Part shown: piece by piece, positions 1-9,448 of the stretch
Numbering within the stretch: position 1 is the stretch's first letter
Layout of the letters: each line of letters opens with the position of its first letter
NCBI GenBank assembly: GCA_964586815.1
Contig: CAZPIB010000013.1
Location: forward strand, 1 to 17,534
Reading direction: 5' to 3'
Source of the DNA: CAWUJK01 sp964586815
GTDB taxonomy: Bacteria > Patescibacteriota > Gracilibacteria > BD1-5 > UBA6164
DNA length: 17,534 nucleotides
Made by a program: the position numbers and the translations under genes
The notes under the pieces: generated by a model
Seen by the model: only the letters and a program-made list of their open reading frames with translations
What the model was told of the DNA's origin: nothing
Database searches by the model: none

Positions 1-1398
1 TTGATGAACATAAATTAAATGAATATGTAGTTATAATTGAAGATTTAAATAGATTATCAAGAGATATTCAAGTTCATCATCTATTAAAAGAAGAATTTAA
101 AAAGAGAAATACAACTTTAGCTTGTGTTAATTTTAAATTTGAAAAATCTCCAGAATGAGATTTTAAAGAAAATATTTCAGTTGTAGTTGCACAATATGAA
201 AAAGATAAGAATAAGCAAAGAGTAATAGATAGACAAAGAGCAAGATTAGAGCAATGATTTTGGTGTTTCAGAGTGCCTTTAGGTTTTAAATATACTAAGT
301 CCCCTAATTGATGAAAAATAGTAATACAAGATGAAGAAATAAGTAAAAAAATAAAATATGCTTTTGAAAAATATATTAATAATGAATTAGATACACTTTG
401 AGATTTACTAATATATTTAAACAATAAATGAATTAAAATTAAATGATTATGAAAAAATAATAGAATTCTATCATTATCATCTATTCATAATTTAATAACA
501 AATCCATTATATGCTTGATACTTAAAAGTTGAAAAGTGGAATATTTGATTAACTAAAGCAGAACATAAATGAATAATTTCATTAAAAACATTTGAAAAAA
601 TTCAAAATAAATTAATTTCAAAATCTCAAAGAAAAAGACAAATAGAAACTAATTTAATCAGAAAAGATATTAGTGATGATTTCCCATTAAGATGATTTTT
701 ATATTGTGAAGAATCAAAATGAATGTTTAGTGCTGGTTGGACTCAATGAAAAACTAAAAAAATTCCTTATTATACATTTCCTAGAAAATCTCCATTACAT
801 TGAAAGAGTTTAAATAGAGATAAATTCCATACTAAATTTGAAAATATATTAAAATTCTTTCAGCCAAAAGATGAATTAATAAATACTTTTGAAAAAATAA
901 TAATACATATATCAAACAAAAACAAGAAAGAAGATGAAGATACAAATAAAATTTTAAAAAAAGAACTTAATAATATAGATAAAAAAATCAATACATATAT
1001 TGAAAGAATTTGAGAAACTAAAAGTCAAATATTATTACTAAATTATGAAGAAAAAATAAAAGAATTAGATTTAGAGAAAAAGGAAATTTCTATAAAAATG
1101 AAAAATAATTTAAAAAATGTTTGAACTCCTATAAAAAAGAAACTAAAATTAGCTAAAAATTCCCTTGAAATATGGAATATATGAGATTTAGAAACAAAGA
1201 AAAAACTTATAAAAAACATATTTCCTGAATGAATTCCTATCACTAAAAAAAGACAGGTTTGAACTCCTATCTTTTCCCTTATTTATCAGTCTTTTTCTAT
1301 ATGAAAAAGTTCAGTTTCAAATATGGTGGAGCTAATGGGATTTGAACCCATGTCTCAGAAGGCTAGCTGTATAATCTACTATCATATTTTATTCTAAT
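1..1398 (+). CDS. Large serine recombinase (site-specific integrase), N-terminus cut by window edge
   Basis: Reads in the frame starting at base 3 with UGA=Gly and stops at TAA 1396-1398. The visible part opens inside the resolvase catalytic domain (IIEDLNRLSRDI, matching the D-x-L-S-R-x-x-R region of serine recombinases). The catalytic serine lies upstream of the window. A Recombinase-type domain follows (about 210-650: GFKY, LITNPLYAGYLKV), then a zinc-ribbon-like segment (LRGFLYCEESKGMFSAGW), then a Lys/Glu-rich probable coiled coil (about 880-1180), the usual large-serine-integrase layout. Only one of the usual zinc-ribbon cysteines is present. The last 25 codons or so (1324 onwards) are antisense to the 3' end of the tmRNA gene, so the natural C-terminus may be composite. 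Known role of the family: integration and excision of mobile elements. Integration at ssrA is my inference. Confidence 0.9.
1291..1309. repeat. Short inverted repeat next to ssrA 3' end
   Basis: CTTTTTC and GAAAAAG form a 7-bp stem with a 5-base TATAT loop, 15 bases outside the tmRNA CCA end and inside the recombinase reading frame. It could act as a weak terminator for the tmRNA or mark the attachment region. No T-run follows it on the minus strand, so a classical terminator is unlikely. Confidence 0.3.
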
Positions 1399-1787
1399 AA
1401 TTACCTAGTTTTAGAATAAACAAAAATACTAAATAATAATTTAATCTATTAATATTTTATAAAATAAGACTAAATCAAAACCATTTTATAAAAAATCTTA
1501 ATTTAATAATTTTATAGACCTTATAAGATCAAAAATTTCTATAAAATTTGTAGCAGGTCAATTGACACTCATTCCTTAGAAAGGCTACAGTCAGTTACCT
1601 CTAGTTGGGTAGTGACTATGCAACAGCAAGAGTTGGAGAAAAAGCTTTTTTCATTCCATCTTTGAAGTTACTTAATGCAGTTTTTTTAGCATTTATTTTT
1701 GTTTGTATTGATTATGGAAGTCACAAACATCTCCCAGATAGCATACACAGTCTAACAATTCTCCTGATAGAAACCAAGATTAGCCCC
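1324..1787 (-). ncRNA. ssrA: Transfer-messenger RNA (tmRNA)
   Basis: Rescues stalled ribosomes: charged with alanine, it enters the A site and its internal reading frame tags the nascent protein for proteolysis. The 5' end GGGGCTA (1787-1781) pairs with TAGCTCC near the 3' end, giving a 7-bp acceptor whose third pair is G-U, the identity element for alanyl-tRNA synthetase. The T arm is ATGGG-TTCAAAT-CCCAT, followed by discriminator A and an encoded CCA (1326-1324). The 5' region CTTGGTTTC resembles the conserved tmRNA start. The tag frame runs 1690-1616: 24 residues beginning AKKTALSN and ending SPTLAVA, stop TAG. At 464 nt it is longer than typical (about 350-400). The extra length seems to lie in the AT-rich pseudoknot region 1400-1560. 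The 3' 75 bases overlap the recombinase gene on the other strand. Confidence 0.93.
1616..1690 (-). other. tmRNA tag-peptide reading frame
   Basis: Resume codon GCT (Ala), then 23 further codons and TAG. The C-terminal LAVA is the small hydrophobic tail recognised by ClpXP-type proteases. The only glycine is GGA, with no UGA. The exact resume codon is inferred from the Ala codon and the A-rich sequence before it. The tag is about twice the usual 10-12 residues. Confidence 0.75.
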
Positions 1788-1800
1788 AAAATGTATAAGT

Positions 1801-1828
1801 ATTATATTTATTAATTTTATTAAATCAA
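1801..1828 (-). promoter_or_regulatory. Candidate ssrA promoter
   Basis: On the minus strand TTGATT (1828-1823) and TATAAT (1806-1801) are 16 bases apart, in the short gap between the uvrB stop and the tmRNA 5' end. The -10 box lies 13 bases before the mature 5' end, which fits a short leader removed by RNase P. Seen by eye only, in AT-rich sequence. Confidence 0.4.
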
Positions 1829-1831
1829 TAT

Positions 1832-3949
1832 CTACTTCTTCCCTTTTTTCAAGTATAAAATCTCATCTCTAAGTTCAGCTGCTTTTTCATATTCCATATT
1901 GCCAGCAGCTATATCCATTTCTAATTCTAATCTTGAAAGTTCTTTGAAAATAGCTTTTTTATCTAAATCAGAATAATCTCTTTTGCTTTTTGAGCTTGTT
2001 ATTCACATATCTTTAATACTTGAAAAAATTGTTTTTGGAACTATATTATGCTTTTTATTGTATTTTTGTTGAAGTTCCCTTCTATAATAAGTAAGATTTA
2101 TAGCTTTTAACATTGCTTGCGAAATAACTAATCAATCTGAATTTACTAATTTTCATTTATCTAAACTATATAAATCTCATAAATATATATTTTTTTCTTC
2201 TAATTTTAAATTTTGCTTTTCTACTTTACTTACATACATATAAATTTTACCATTTTTATTTCTTGCAGCTCTTCAAATAATTTGAATAAGTGCTGAGGTT
2301 GATCTTAAAAAACCTTGTTTATCAGCATCAAGAATTGCTATTTTTGAAACTTCTGGTAAATCAAGACCTTCTCTAAGAAGGTTAACTCAGACAATTACAT
2401 CAATAACTCATTCTCTAAGTTCTTTTAAAATTTCTAATCTTTCAATAGTATCAATTTCCGAATGCAAATATTTACATTTTACTCAATTATCTAGCAAATA
2501 ATCAGTTAGTTCCTCACTAGATCTTTTTGTAATTGTTGTAATAAGCATTCTTTCATCTTTTTCAATTATTATTCTTATATTTTCCATAATAGAGTCTATC
2601 ATAAAATCCATTGATTTTAATTCTATTTCTGGATCTAAAAGTCCAGTTGGTCTAAAAAATTGTGGAACTATTTTACAATCTTTTGAAGATTCCCACACTT
2701 TTCAATCTAATGGATCAAAATCAAAAAATATGTGAGGATCAGTGCAAGATTTTGTTATTTCATAAGTATTTGGAGTAGCAGAAACAGCTACTACTTGATT
2801 AATTTTATTCTCAAATTCTTCAAACTTTAGAGGTCTATTATCCATAGCGCTTGGCAGTCTAAATCAATTTTCTACTAAATTTGTTTTTCTAGCTTTATCT
2901 CAAGCATGCATTCAACCAATTTGAGAAAAAGTCATATGTGATTCATCTACAAAAGTCAAATAATCTTTTCCAAAATAATCCATTAAAGTAGCAGGAGATT
3001 TCCCTGATTTTCTTCAATCTAGGTATTTAGAATAATTTTCAATTCAGTTTACATAACCAACTTCTCCCATCATTTCTAAATCATATTCTACTTTTGTTTT
3101 AAGTCTTTCATATTTTAATAAATCTCACAAGGTTTCTTTGAAATATTTAAGTCTATCTTCTAATTCTTTTTTTATTTCTGGAATAATTTTTAAAATTCTC
3201 TCCTTAGAAGTAACTGTATGTTTTGCTGGAAAAATATCTATTTTTTGTAAATACTCATAGATTTCTCAAGTTAAAAAATTTCTACTTGTAATTTGACTAA
3301 CTTCATTTCACCAAAATTCTATTGTAATACAAGTTTCACTTGAAGCTGGCCAAATCTCCAAAATATCTCACATAACTTGAAACATTCAAGGCTTAAAATC
3401 AGAGCCAGATCTCTTAAATTGAATAGAAACTAACTTTTTTAATAAATCCTCAATAATATATTCTTCTCAAACCCTTATATCAAAAACTTGTTCCGTATAA
3501 AGTGAAATATCTCAAATACCATAAATACAAGAGACACTTGCAACAATAATTACATCTTTTCTAGTAAGTAAGTCTTGAGTTGCAGCATGTCTTAATCTAT
3601 TAATTTCTTCATTAATAGTTGCTTCTTTTTCAATATAGGTATCAGTTTTAGATACATAAGCTTCTGGTTGATAATAATCATAATAACTTACAAAATAATG
3701 CACAGCATTATCTGGAAAAAATTCTTTAAATTCCTGAGATAGTTGAGCAGCTAGAGTTTTATTATGAGCAATAATTAGTGTAGGTTTTCCTATTTTTTCA
3801 ATAACATTTGCCATAGTAAAAGTTTTTCAACTTCAAGTTACTCACCATAAAGTTTGAAACTTTTCTCAATTATTTAAATTATTAGTAATCTCAGAAATTG
3901 CATTTTTTTGATCTTTTGATGCAGTATACTTTGATTGTAATTTGAACAT
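1832..3949 (-). CDS. uvrB: Excinuclease ABC subunit B
   Basis: 705 aa, full length. DNA damage-verifying helicase of nucleotide excision repair: receives DNA from UvrA and positions UvrC. Walker A GVTGSGKT is at residues 36-43, with glycines 36, 39 and 41 all encoded by UGA. The damage-binding beta-hairpin region reads YYDYYQPEAYVSKTDTYIEK, followed by IVASVSCIYGIG. The Walker B/DEAH-like motif is VDESHM, followed by a helicase domain 2, and the C-terminal UVR motif (EYEKAAELRDEI) ends in LKKGKK and TAG. The start ATG is preceded only by A/T-rich sequence with no Shine-Dalgarno. It stands alone, divergent from the gene at 4051, and its stop is 44 bp from the tmRNA 5' end. Confidence 0.97.
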
Positions 3950-3990
3950 AATTAATTTTTAATTTAAAACTATAAAATAGTACTCCAAAT

Positions 3991-4019
3991 TTTACTCATT
4001 TACTTTTTTATGATAATAT
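3991..4019 (+). promoter_or_regulatory. Candidate promoter for the gene at 4051
   Basis: TTTACT (3991-3996), a 17-base spacer, then TAATAT (4014-4019) preceded by a TG extended -10 dinucleotide, in the 101-bp gap between divergent uvrB and the 4051 gene. AT richness makes chance matches likely. Confidence 0.3.
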
Positions 4020-4050
4020 ATAGATATATAAAAATTATAATTAAAGAAAA

Positions 4051-4887
4051 ATGTCTTTAAAAATGAAACAAATTATAAAAAATTTTATTAAAATATCAAC
4101 TTTAAGTCTGATATTTATTTTAAGTTTTTTCATCATAAGTACCTTTGCAAATATAGAAAAAAATCAAAAAGTAGAAACAAAACCAGGTAATAGTGTAAAT
4201 TATAGAAATATAGAAGTAAAACCTATTTCCCATGTAGCGGTTGCAATAAGTATAAATATTTGATTATGATTAAATAGAGAGTGAGATATAAACCAAACAC
4301 ATATAAATAATAGGATATTTACAATATCTCAATTTTATTCAAACTCAGATATTATAAGAAACTCACTTATAAAAACAAATATGCTTTTTACAAAAGAATA
4401 TTTCAACATTATGAGAATGGATTTTGCCTGAATCTTAAAAAAATCAAATAATAAAAGTCAGACATTAAATAATATTATTAGACAATTAGAAATAAGATTA
4501 AAAAATGCACATTCTAATCTTCAAACACTAAATAAACAAAAAACAATTTTATTAGCTGAATATAAAAATATATTAACTAAAATTGAAATTTTAAAGAAAG
4601 AATTAGAAAGAGATTTTAATCAAAATAAACCAAGTGAGGTATTTAAGCATATTGATTTATACTATGATCTAAAACAAAAAGAAATAATACTAAAAACAAA
4701 TATTGTTTTTATAAATAATTTTATAAGAAGATATATTATCTTAAATAAGCATAATAGTAGATTATTAAATGCATTAATATTAAATAAAGATATAATATCA
4801 AAAAATTCATATATTGTGATTCCAAACTCTTGAACTCAAATACTAAAAGAATTTAATTTATTATTCACTGAATCTACATATAAATAA
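4051..4887 (+). CDS. Hypothetical membrane-anchored or secreted coiled-coil protein
   Basis: 278 aa, not recognised. The N-terminus has basic residues (MSLKMKQIIKNFIK) followed by a hydrophobic stretch at about 14-33 (STLSLIFILSFFIISTFAN), which looks like an uncleaved signal anchor or a signal peptide. Then comes a polar region with NIEVKPISHVAVAISINIGLGLN at about 49-72, a second, weaker hydrophobic patch. Residues about 140-195 are rich in Leu, Lys, Glu and Gln with heptad-like spacing (probable coiled coil). There are no cysteines and no catalytic motif that I can see. It starts opposite uvrB and ends at a strong stem shared with the convergent hydrolase, so it is probably a single-gene transcript. 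An alternative in-frame ATG is at codon 5. Confidence 0.85.
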
Positions 4888-4929
4888 AAGTAAAAAAATA
4901 AGAATTTTTTACTTCTTATTTTTTTACTT
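4888..4929. terminator. Bidirectional terminator between convergent genes
   Basis: A perfect 17-bp inverted repeat (AAGTAAAAAAATAAGAA and its complement at 4913-4929) with an 8-base loop, starting directly after the stop of the 4051 gene and 10 bases before the end of the hydrolase gene. The A-rich/T-rich arms give a U-rich 3' arm on either strand, so it can serve both genes. Confidence 0.75.
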
Positions 4930-4938
4930 ATTATATAT

Positions 4939-5766
4939 TTAATAACTGAAAAAATTAACTATTTTTTCTCTAACTGCTTCTTGAGAAAAAATATTATGAT
5001 GATTAGCTTTTTCTAAACTAATCATTTTTTTATAATCACTAACTAAGCTATTATATAAATTTAATCAATGTTTATGTGGAATTACCTTATCTTGTTTTCA
5101 ATGAATAATTAAAATAGGATTTTGAAAATCATAAAGATAATTTATTGGGTTAAAATGTTCAGTAAATAAATACTTAATAGGAAAAATAGGAAATTTTGAT
5201 TGTGCTACTCTATAAAGTTTATCATAAGGAGAAATTAATAGTAATCTATCAACTTCAAATTTTCAAGCAAAATAACTAGCTGGTCAAGCTCATAAACTTA
5301 TTCCCATTAGAGAAATTTTATCATACTTTTCTAAATTTAAGCTTTTTCCTAAAATATTTACTTCTTTTTTTATTTTTTTCATACTTGGATTTCTTGTAGT
5401 TTCAGCATATCAAGGATACTCTACAATAATAATACTACTATTTGTTTTTTCCAAAAAGCTTAAAACTCAAATTCTATCACAAGCTCTTCCTGCATTTCAA
5501 TGAAAAAATATTATTAAATTATTATTTTCTCATTTTCTAAAATAATATCTAAGAGTATCTTTAGTTATTTTTTCTTCCTCATTAAAAAATACACATTTAT
5601 TAAAATCTGTTTTATCAGGAAAATAAAGCATATTTTTCTGATTAAAAAAAAGAAAAATAAGTATTATTAAGTATAATAATATTATTCTTGATAAGAAGTA
5701 TAATATTTTCTTTTTCACCCAAAGGGTCTTGATGTCCCCTGAGGGTGCACTTGTTTCACTGTTCAT
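4939..5766 (-). CDS. Membrane-anchored alpha/beta hydrolase (Bem46/ABHD13-like)
   Basis: 275 aa. One N-terminal membrane segment (about 20-42), then an alpha/beta-hydrolase fold. The oxyanion-hole motif is FFHGNAG (89-93), typical of the Bem46/ABHD12-13 group. The nucleophile elbow is G-I-S-L-G with Ser157, the acid is Asp226 in HGKQDKVIP, and the histidine is 256 or 257 in ANHHNIF, so the triad looks complete. Substrate unknown, presumably an ester or thioester near the membrane. The start lies 4 bp after the stop of the 144-aa gene upstream, so they are probably co-transcribed. Codons 6-17 form an unusually GC-rich patch (5715-5753) unlike the rest of the gene. The true start could lie later, but this ATG fits the spacing. 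Confidence 0.88.
5715..5753. repeat. GC-rich palindromic patch in hydrolase N-terminus
   Basis: Contains ACCC-AAA-GGGT and CCC-CTGA-GGG mini-palindromes in otherwise AT-rich sequence. It encodes APSGDIKTLWV before the membrane segment. It shares AAGGGTCTT followed by CCCCT with the palindromic repeats inside metG, so it may be a diverged copy. The similarity is short. Confidence 0.35.
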
Positions 5767-5770
5767 ATTT

Positions 5771-6205
5771 TTATATATTTAGTACATAGATCAATCAATT
5801 GTGCAGATAATTATCAGCTCTTACTATTCTATTTAAAAACTTTTCTGAAACTTCTGCTTCTCTTACAGAAAATATAGATTCATTATCTTTGAGTTTCTCA
5901 AGAATTTCACTAAATTCAACTTCTTCTCATTCAAAGCTTATAATTTCATAAATTTCTTCTTGATAATCATAAGGTAGTAATTCTATTTTATTTTCTGAAG
6001 AAATAGAGATATCAAAATTTTTTATTTTTCAAATTTCTTTTTTACACATAGAAATAAAATCTTTAGAAGATTCTATTTCAGTTTCTCAAAATAAATACAC
6101 ATTTTTATCTCAAGTTTTACTAAGAGTCTCAATTACATCAAAGTCAAAAGATTTTGGAATATTAATACCTCATTCAAAAGTAATACTTCATACAATTAAA
6201 TTCAT
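5771..6205 (-). CDS. Hypothetical acidic protein
   Basis: 144 aa, begins MNLIVGSITFEGGINIPKSF and ends YVLNI. No family recognised. It is acidic, with alternating strand-like and helix-like segments (NVYLFGETEIES; EILEKLKDNESIF), no signal peptide, no membrane segment, and two adjacent UGA glycines near the start. It lies 16 bp after the sugar transferase stop and 4 bp before the hydrolase start, so it is part of the minus-strand series. It may work with the hydrolase, but only the tight spacing suggests this. Confidence 0.8.
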
Positions 6206-6221
6206 AGTTTTTTTAAATTAG

Positions 6222-7700
6222 TTATTTAATAATTCTTCAAATAACTGAAGAAAATGTTTTTAAAATTATTTTCAAATCAAGTAATATTGTCCAATTTTCA
6301 ATATAATATATATCTAACTCAGCTTCTTTTTCAAAATCATTTTCCTCCCTACCATTGACTTGAGCCATTCAGGTAATTCAGGGTTTTATAGTTAAAAGCC
6401 TTTTATGCTTAAGTAAGTATTTTTCAACCTCTCTTGGTTGATGTGGTCTTGGTCAAACAAGACTCATATTTCAAACAAAGACATTAAAAAATTGTGGTAA
6501 TTCATCAATTGAATATTTTTCTATAAATATTCACAAATTAGTTTTTCTAGGGTCATTTTTTATTTTGTATAGTGGTCAATTTCTAGTAGATTTTTTATTA
6601 ATTAAATTTTGTTCAAAATTTAAGACTTTTTCTTTTTCTTGTTTAGAAACATTATATGAATCTTTAGTACAAAACTCCCATTTCATATATCTAAATTTAT
6701 ATAAATCAAATTCTTTTGCATCTTTTCATACTCTTTTATTTTTAAAAATAGCTGGAGCTTTTGGATTTTCTATTTTTATTAAAATATATATAATGAGTAA
6801 AAGTGGAAAAAAGATAATTATTCAAAAGAGTGAAGAGAATATATCAAAAACTCTTTTTAATAAAATATTCCATCAATTTAACTGAGTTCCTTTTAATTCC
6901 AAAACTGGTATTTCATTTATAAGTGAAAGCTCAGTATTTATTTTTGTTATATCAAAGTTATTAGTTAAATATCTATATCTTACTCAAAATATTCTTGTTA
7001 ATTCCCAAAGTTCATATAATTCTTTTTTAGTAAAATCACTATCAATATATATAATTTCATCAATTTTCCTATTTCTTATTTTTCTTTTTAAATTTTCAAA
7101 GCCTATAAATTTAATACTGTTTTTTTCTATTTTTGATATATTAGAGTATCCTAATATTTTATAAATTCAGGCTTTTTTAATATCTTTTAATATTTCTGAA
7201 ATACATTTTTCTTTTTTATTATTTATAATAATTAAATTATTTTTTGATATTAACTTTTTTTTTAATAAAAAATTTTGTAAATTATTTATTAAAATTCTTT
7301 CAATAATTATAAATATAATAGCTAAAAAAAATGCAAATCATATTATAAGTCTTGGGATTTCTTTATTAAAAATAAATCAACTTCATAGATATACAAAAAC
7401 ACTAAAAAGTAAAAATGAATAGAATCAATAAATAATTATTTGAATAAATTCTTTTATTTTAGAATTTCTTAATTTTATTTTATATAATCAATGAACTGAA
7501 AAAAGAAATATTAGAATAAATCAAGCAATTAAACTATAAATAAATAAATTATAAGTATCTATAGTTTGAATTTGTAAATTAATACCAGGAACAAAATCAC
7601 TAATTAATCTTAATTCTCTAGCTAAGAAAAAAGCAATTAAAATTATTAAAAAATCTAAAATTATATTTACAACTCAAAAAATTATATTTTGTTTTTTCAT
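6222..7700 (-). CDS. Polyprenyl glycosylphosphotransferase (exopolysaccharide sugar transferase)
   Basis: 492 aa. Transfers a sugar-1-phosphate from a nucleotide sugar to undecaprenyl phosphate, the first step in building a surface polysaccharide or glycan, at the cytoplasmic membrane (family knowledge of WcaJ/WbaP-like enzymes). The N-terminal half has about four hydrophobic segments (roughly 7-28, 45-68, 82-105, 110-132), followed by a Rossmann-like region (about 140-260). LKGTQLNGGNILFKRVFDI leads into a further membrane segment and the catalytic domain, with KFRYMK, YSIDELPQFFNV, GNMSLVGPRP and LTIKPGITGMAQVNGR all conserved, ending with a membrane-associated helix. Key glycines (GPRP, KPGITG) are UGA. 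Gaps to the neighbours are 37 and 16 bp, which suggests an operon. Confidence 0.95.
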
Positions 7701-7737
7701 AAAATGTACTATTGTAATAATAATTATTTAAAAAAAA

Positions 7738-9399
7738 TTATTTAACATCTATTCTATCAAATAAATTTTTTCCTTTTTCTTTTATCTCAAAAATAACTTT
7801 TTCTTCTCTTAATTTCTCTAATTCACCATTTTCAAGTCTAATTTTATAATTTTTTAATCCTAATTTCTCAAACATTTCTATCATTTTTTCTGGAAAAAAT
7901 ACATATAAATTTAATCCAACTTGCCTTAATCATTCAGCTATTGTATATAAAATTTCTACAGTTTCTTCTTCATTTTCTTTAATTATTTTCCAAGGTTCTT
8001 TTTCTGTAGTATAGTTATTAATCTCATCTAAATATTTAAAACTTAAATCTAAAGATTGTTTTAAATTATAATTTTCTAGATTTTTATCAAAATTTTTAAT
8101 AAAATCAATTTGTCAACAAGGGTCTTTAGCCCCTTGTGAATTTTGTCAACAAGGGTCTTTAGATCCTTGGTTTAAAGATTTACAAGGGGCTAAAGACCCT
8201 TGTTGATTTAAAATTCAAGAAGTTTGTAATTTTAAACTTAATACTATTACTCTATTTACTAAATTTCCTAAATTATTAGCAAGTTTTGCATTGTAAGTAA
8301 GAATAGCTTGTTTTTGATCAAAATCTCAATCTTGACCTATATTAAAACTAGAAAGTAAATAAAGAGTTAATAAATCTTTTGAATATTTTTTTGAGAATTC
8401 TACTGGGTCAATTACATTTCAAAGTGATTTTGAAATTTTTTGTCAATCTACTGTAAAAAATCCTGTTGTAAGAATTTTTTTAGGAAGCTCATATCCTGCA
8501 CTTTTCAGCATTGCTGGCCAATATATTCAGTGAAATCTAATAATATCTTTTCAAACAACATGTAAGTCTGCTGGCCAAAAATTCTCATCACTGTTTTGAC
8601 AAACAGTCACATAATTAAAAAGTGCATCATACCAAACATATGAGACCTGAGATTCATCAAAAGGTAATTTTATCCCAAATTTATTTGTTTCTCTTGAAAT
8701 AGAAAAATCCTCTAAACCTCTTGCTACAAAAGCTTTTACTTCATTAAATCTATCATTTGGCTGAATAAACTTCCTATTTTCTTCATAAAATTCTTCTAAA
8801 AATTTTTGATATTTTGATAATTTAAAAAAATAATTTTTTTCTTTTATTTTATCTGGCTCTTTTAAATGATCAGGACAAACTTTGATAATATTATTATTTA
8901 TCTTTACTTTATCTGAAACTGGGAAAGTAACATTTTGCTCTATATTCAAAAAAACTAAATCTTCATCTTTTTTGAAAGATTCACAACCTACACAATACAT
9001 TCACTCATATTCTCCTTCATAAATATCTCACTTATCAAAAGATTTCTGCAAAACTTCCCTAACTAAATTATGATGATTTTCATCAGTTGTTCTTATAAAA
9101 TCTGTATATTCTATATTTAATCAATCCCATACTCATCTGTGTTTTTCTGCCATATAATCAAGATATGTTTTTATTTTCATATTTTGTTCACTAGCTTTAT
9201 TAAGTGCTTTTTGAGAATTTTCATCTACTCCAGTTGAAAATTTTACTTTTTTACCAGAAATTGTATTATATCTAGCAATACTTCCAGCTATCAAAGAACT
9301 ATAAGCATGACCTATATGAGGTATTCAATTTGTATAGTAAATTGGAGTTGTAATAAAAAATGTATTTTTTATTTTATTTTTTCTTGATTTACTTATCAT
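7738..9399 (-). CDS. metG: Methionyl-tRNA synthetase with in-frame palindromic insertion
   Basis: 553 aa. Charges tRNA-Met. TPIYYTNGIPHIGHAYS carries the HIGH motif at 28-31 and KISKS is at 321-325 (in GQKISKSLGN). The connective domain shows CVGC and later CPDH, a partial zinc site. The anticodon-binding domain starts with NLGNLVNRV. The C-terminal tRNA-binding (EMAP-like) domain of longer MetRS forms is absent, as in many short MetRS. Residues about 398-430 come from three copies of a GC-rich palindromic repeat (QQGSLAPC, QGSKDPCGQ, QGAKDPCGQ) that I would not expect in this family. The frame stays open, so the enzyme is probably functional. MISKSRKN is chosen as the start; no Shine-Dalgarno is seen. 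Confidence 0.95.
8111..8206. repeat. Triple palindromic repeat inserted in metG
   Basis: Three 22-bp units at 8116-8137, 8149-8170 and 8182-8203. Each has arms ACAAGGG/CCCTTGT (slightly degraded in unit 2) around an 8-base loop. Units 1 and 2 are direct repeats with a 33-bp period. Unit 3 is inverted, and 8113-8137 versus 8182-8206 is a perfect 25-bp inverted repeat. The GC content is far above the flanks. All periods keep the metG frame, and no stop codon arises. Confidence 0.9.
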
Positions 9400-9448
9400 T
9401 TTTTTTGATTTCTTTAAGAGGTAAATAGTATATATTAATATAATTTTA

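Noticed and set aside
1324..1398. Ordinary tRNA gene at the recombinase end
   Set aside because: Only the T arm and acceptor 3' half are tRNA-like here, and no D or anticodon arm follows. The matching 5' acceptor strand lies at 1787, which makes it a tmRNA.
1605..1814. Small plus-strand reading frame beginning MGSDYATARVG
   Set aside because: It is antisense to the tmRNA 5' half, which explains the sequence fully.
6565..6885. Plus-strand 106-aa reading frame
   Set aside because: It is the antisense shadow of the sugar transferase gene, which has strong family motifs.
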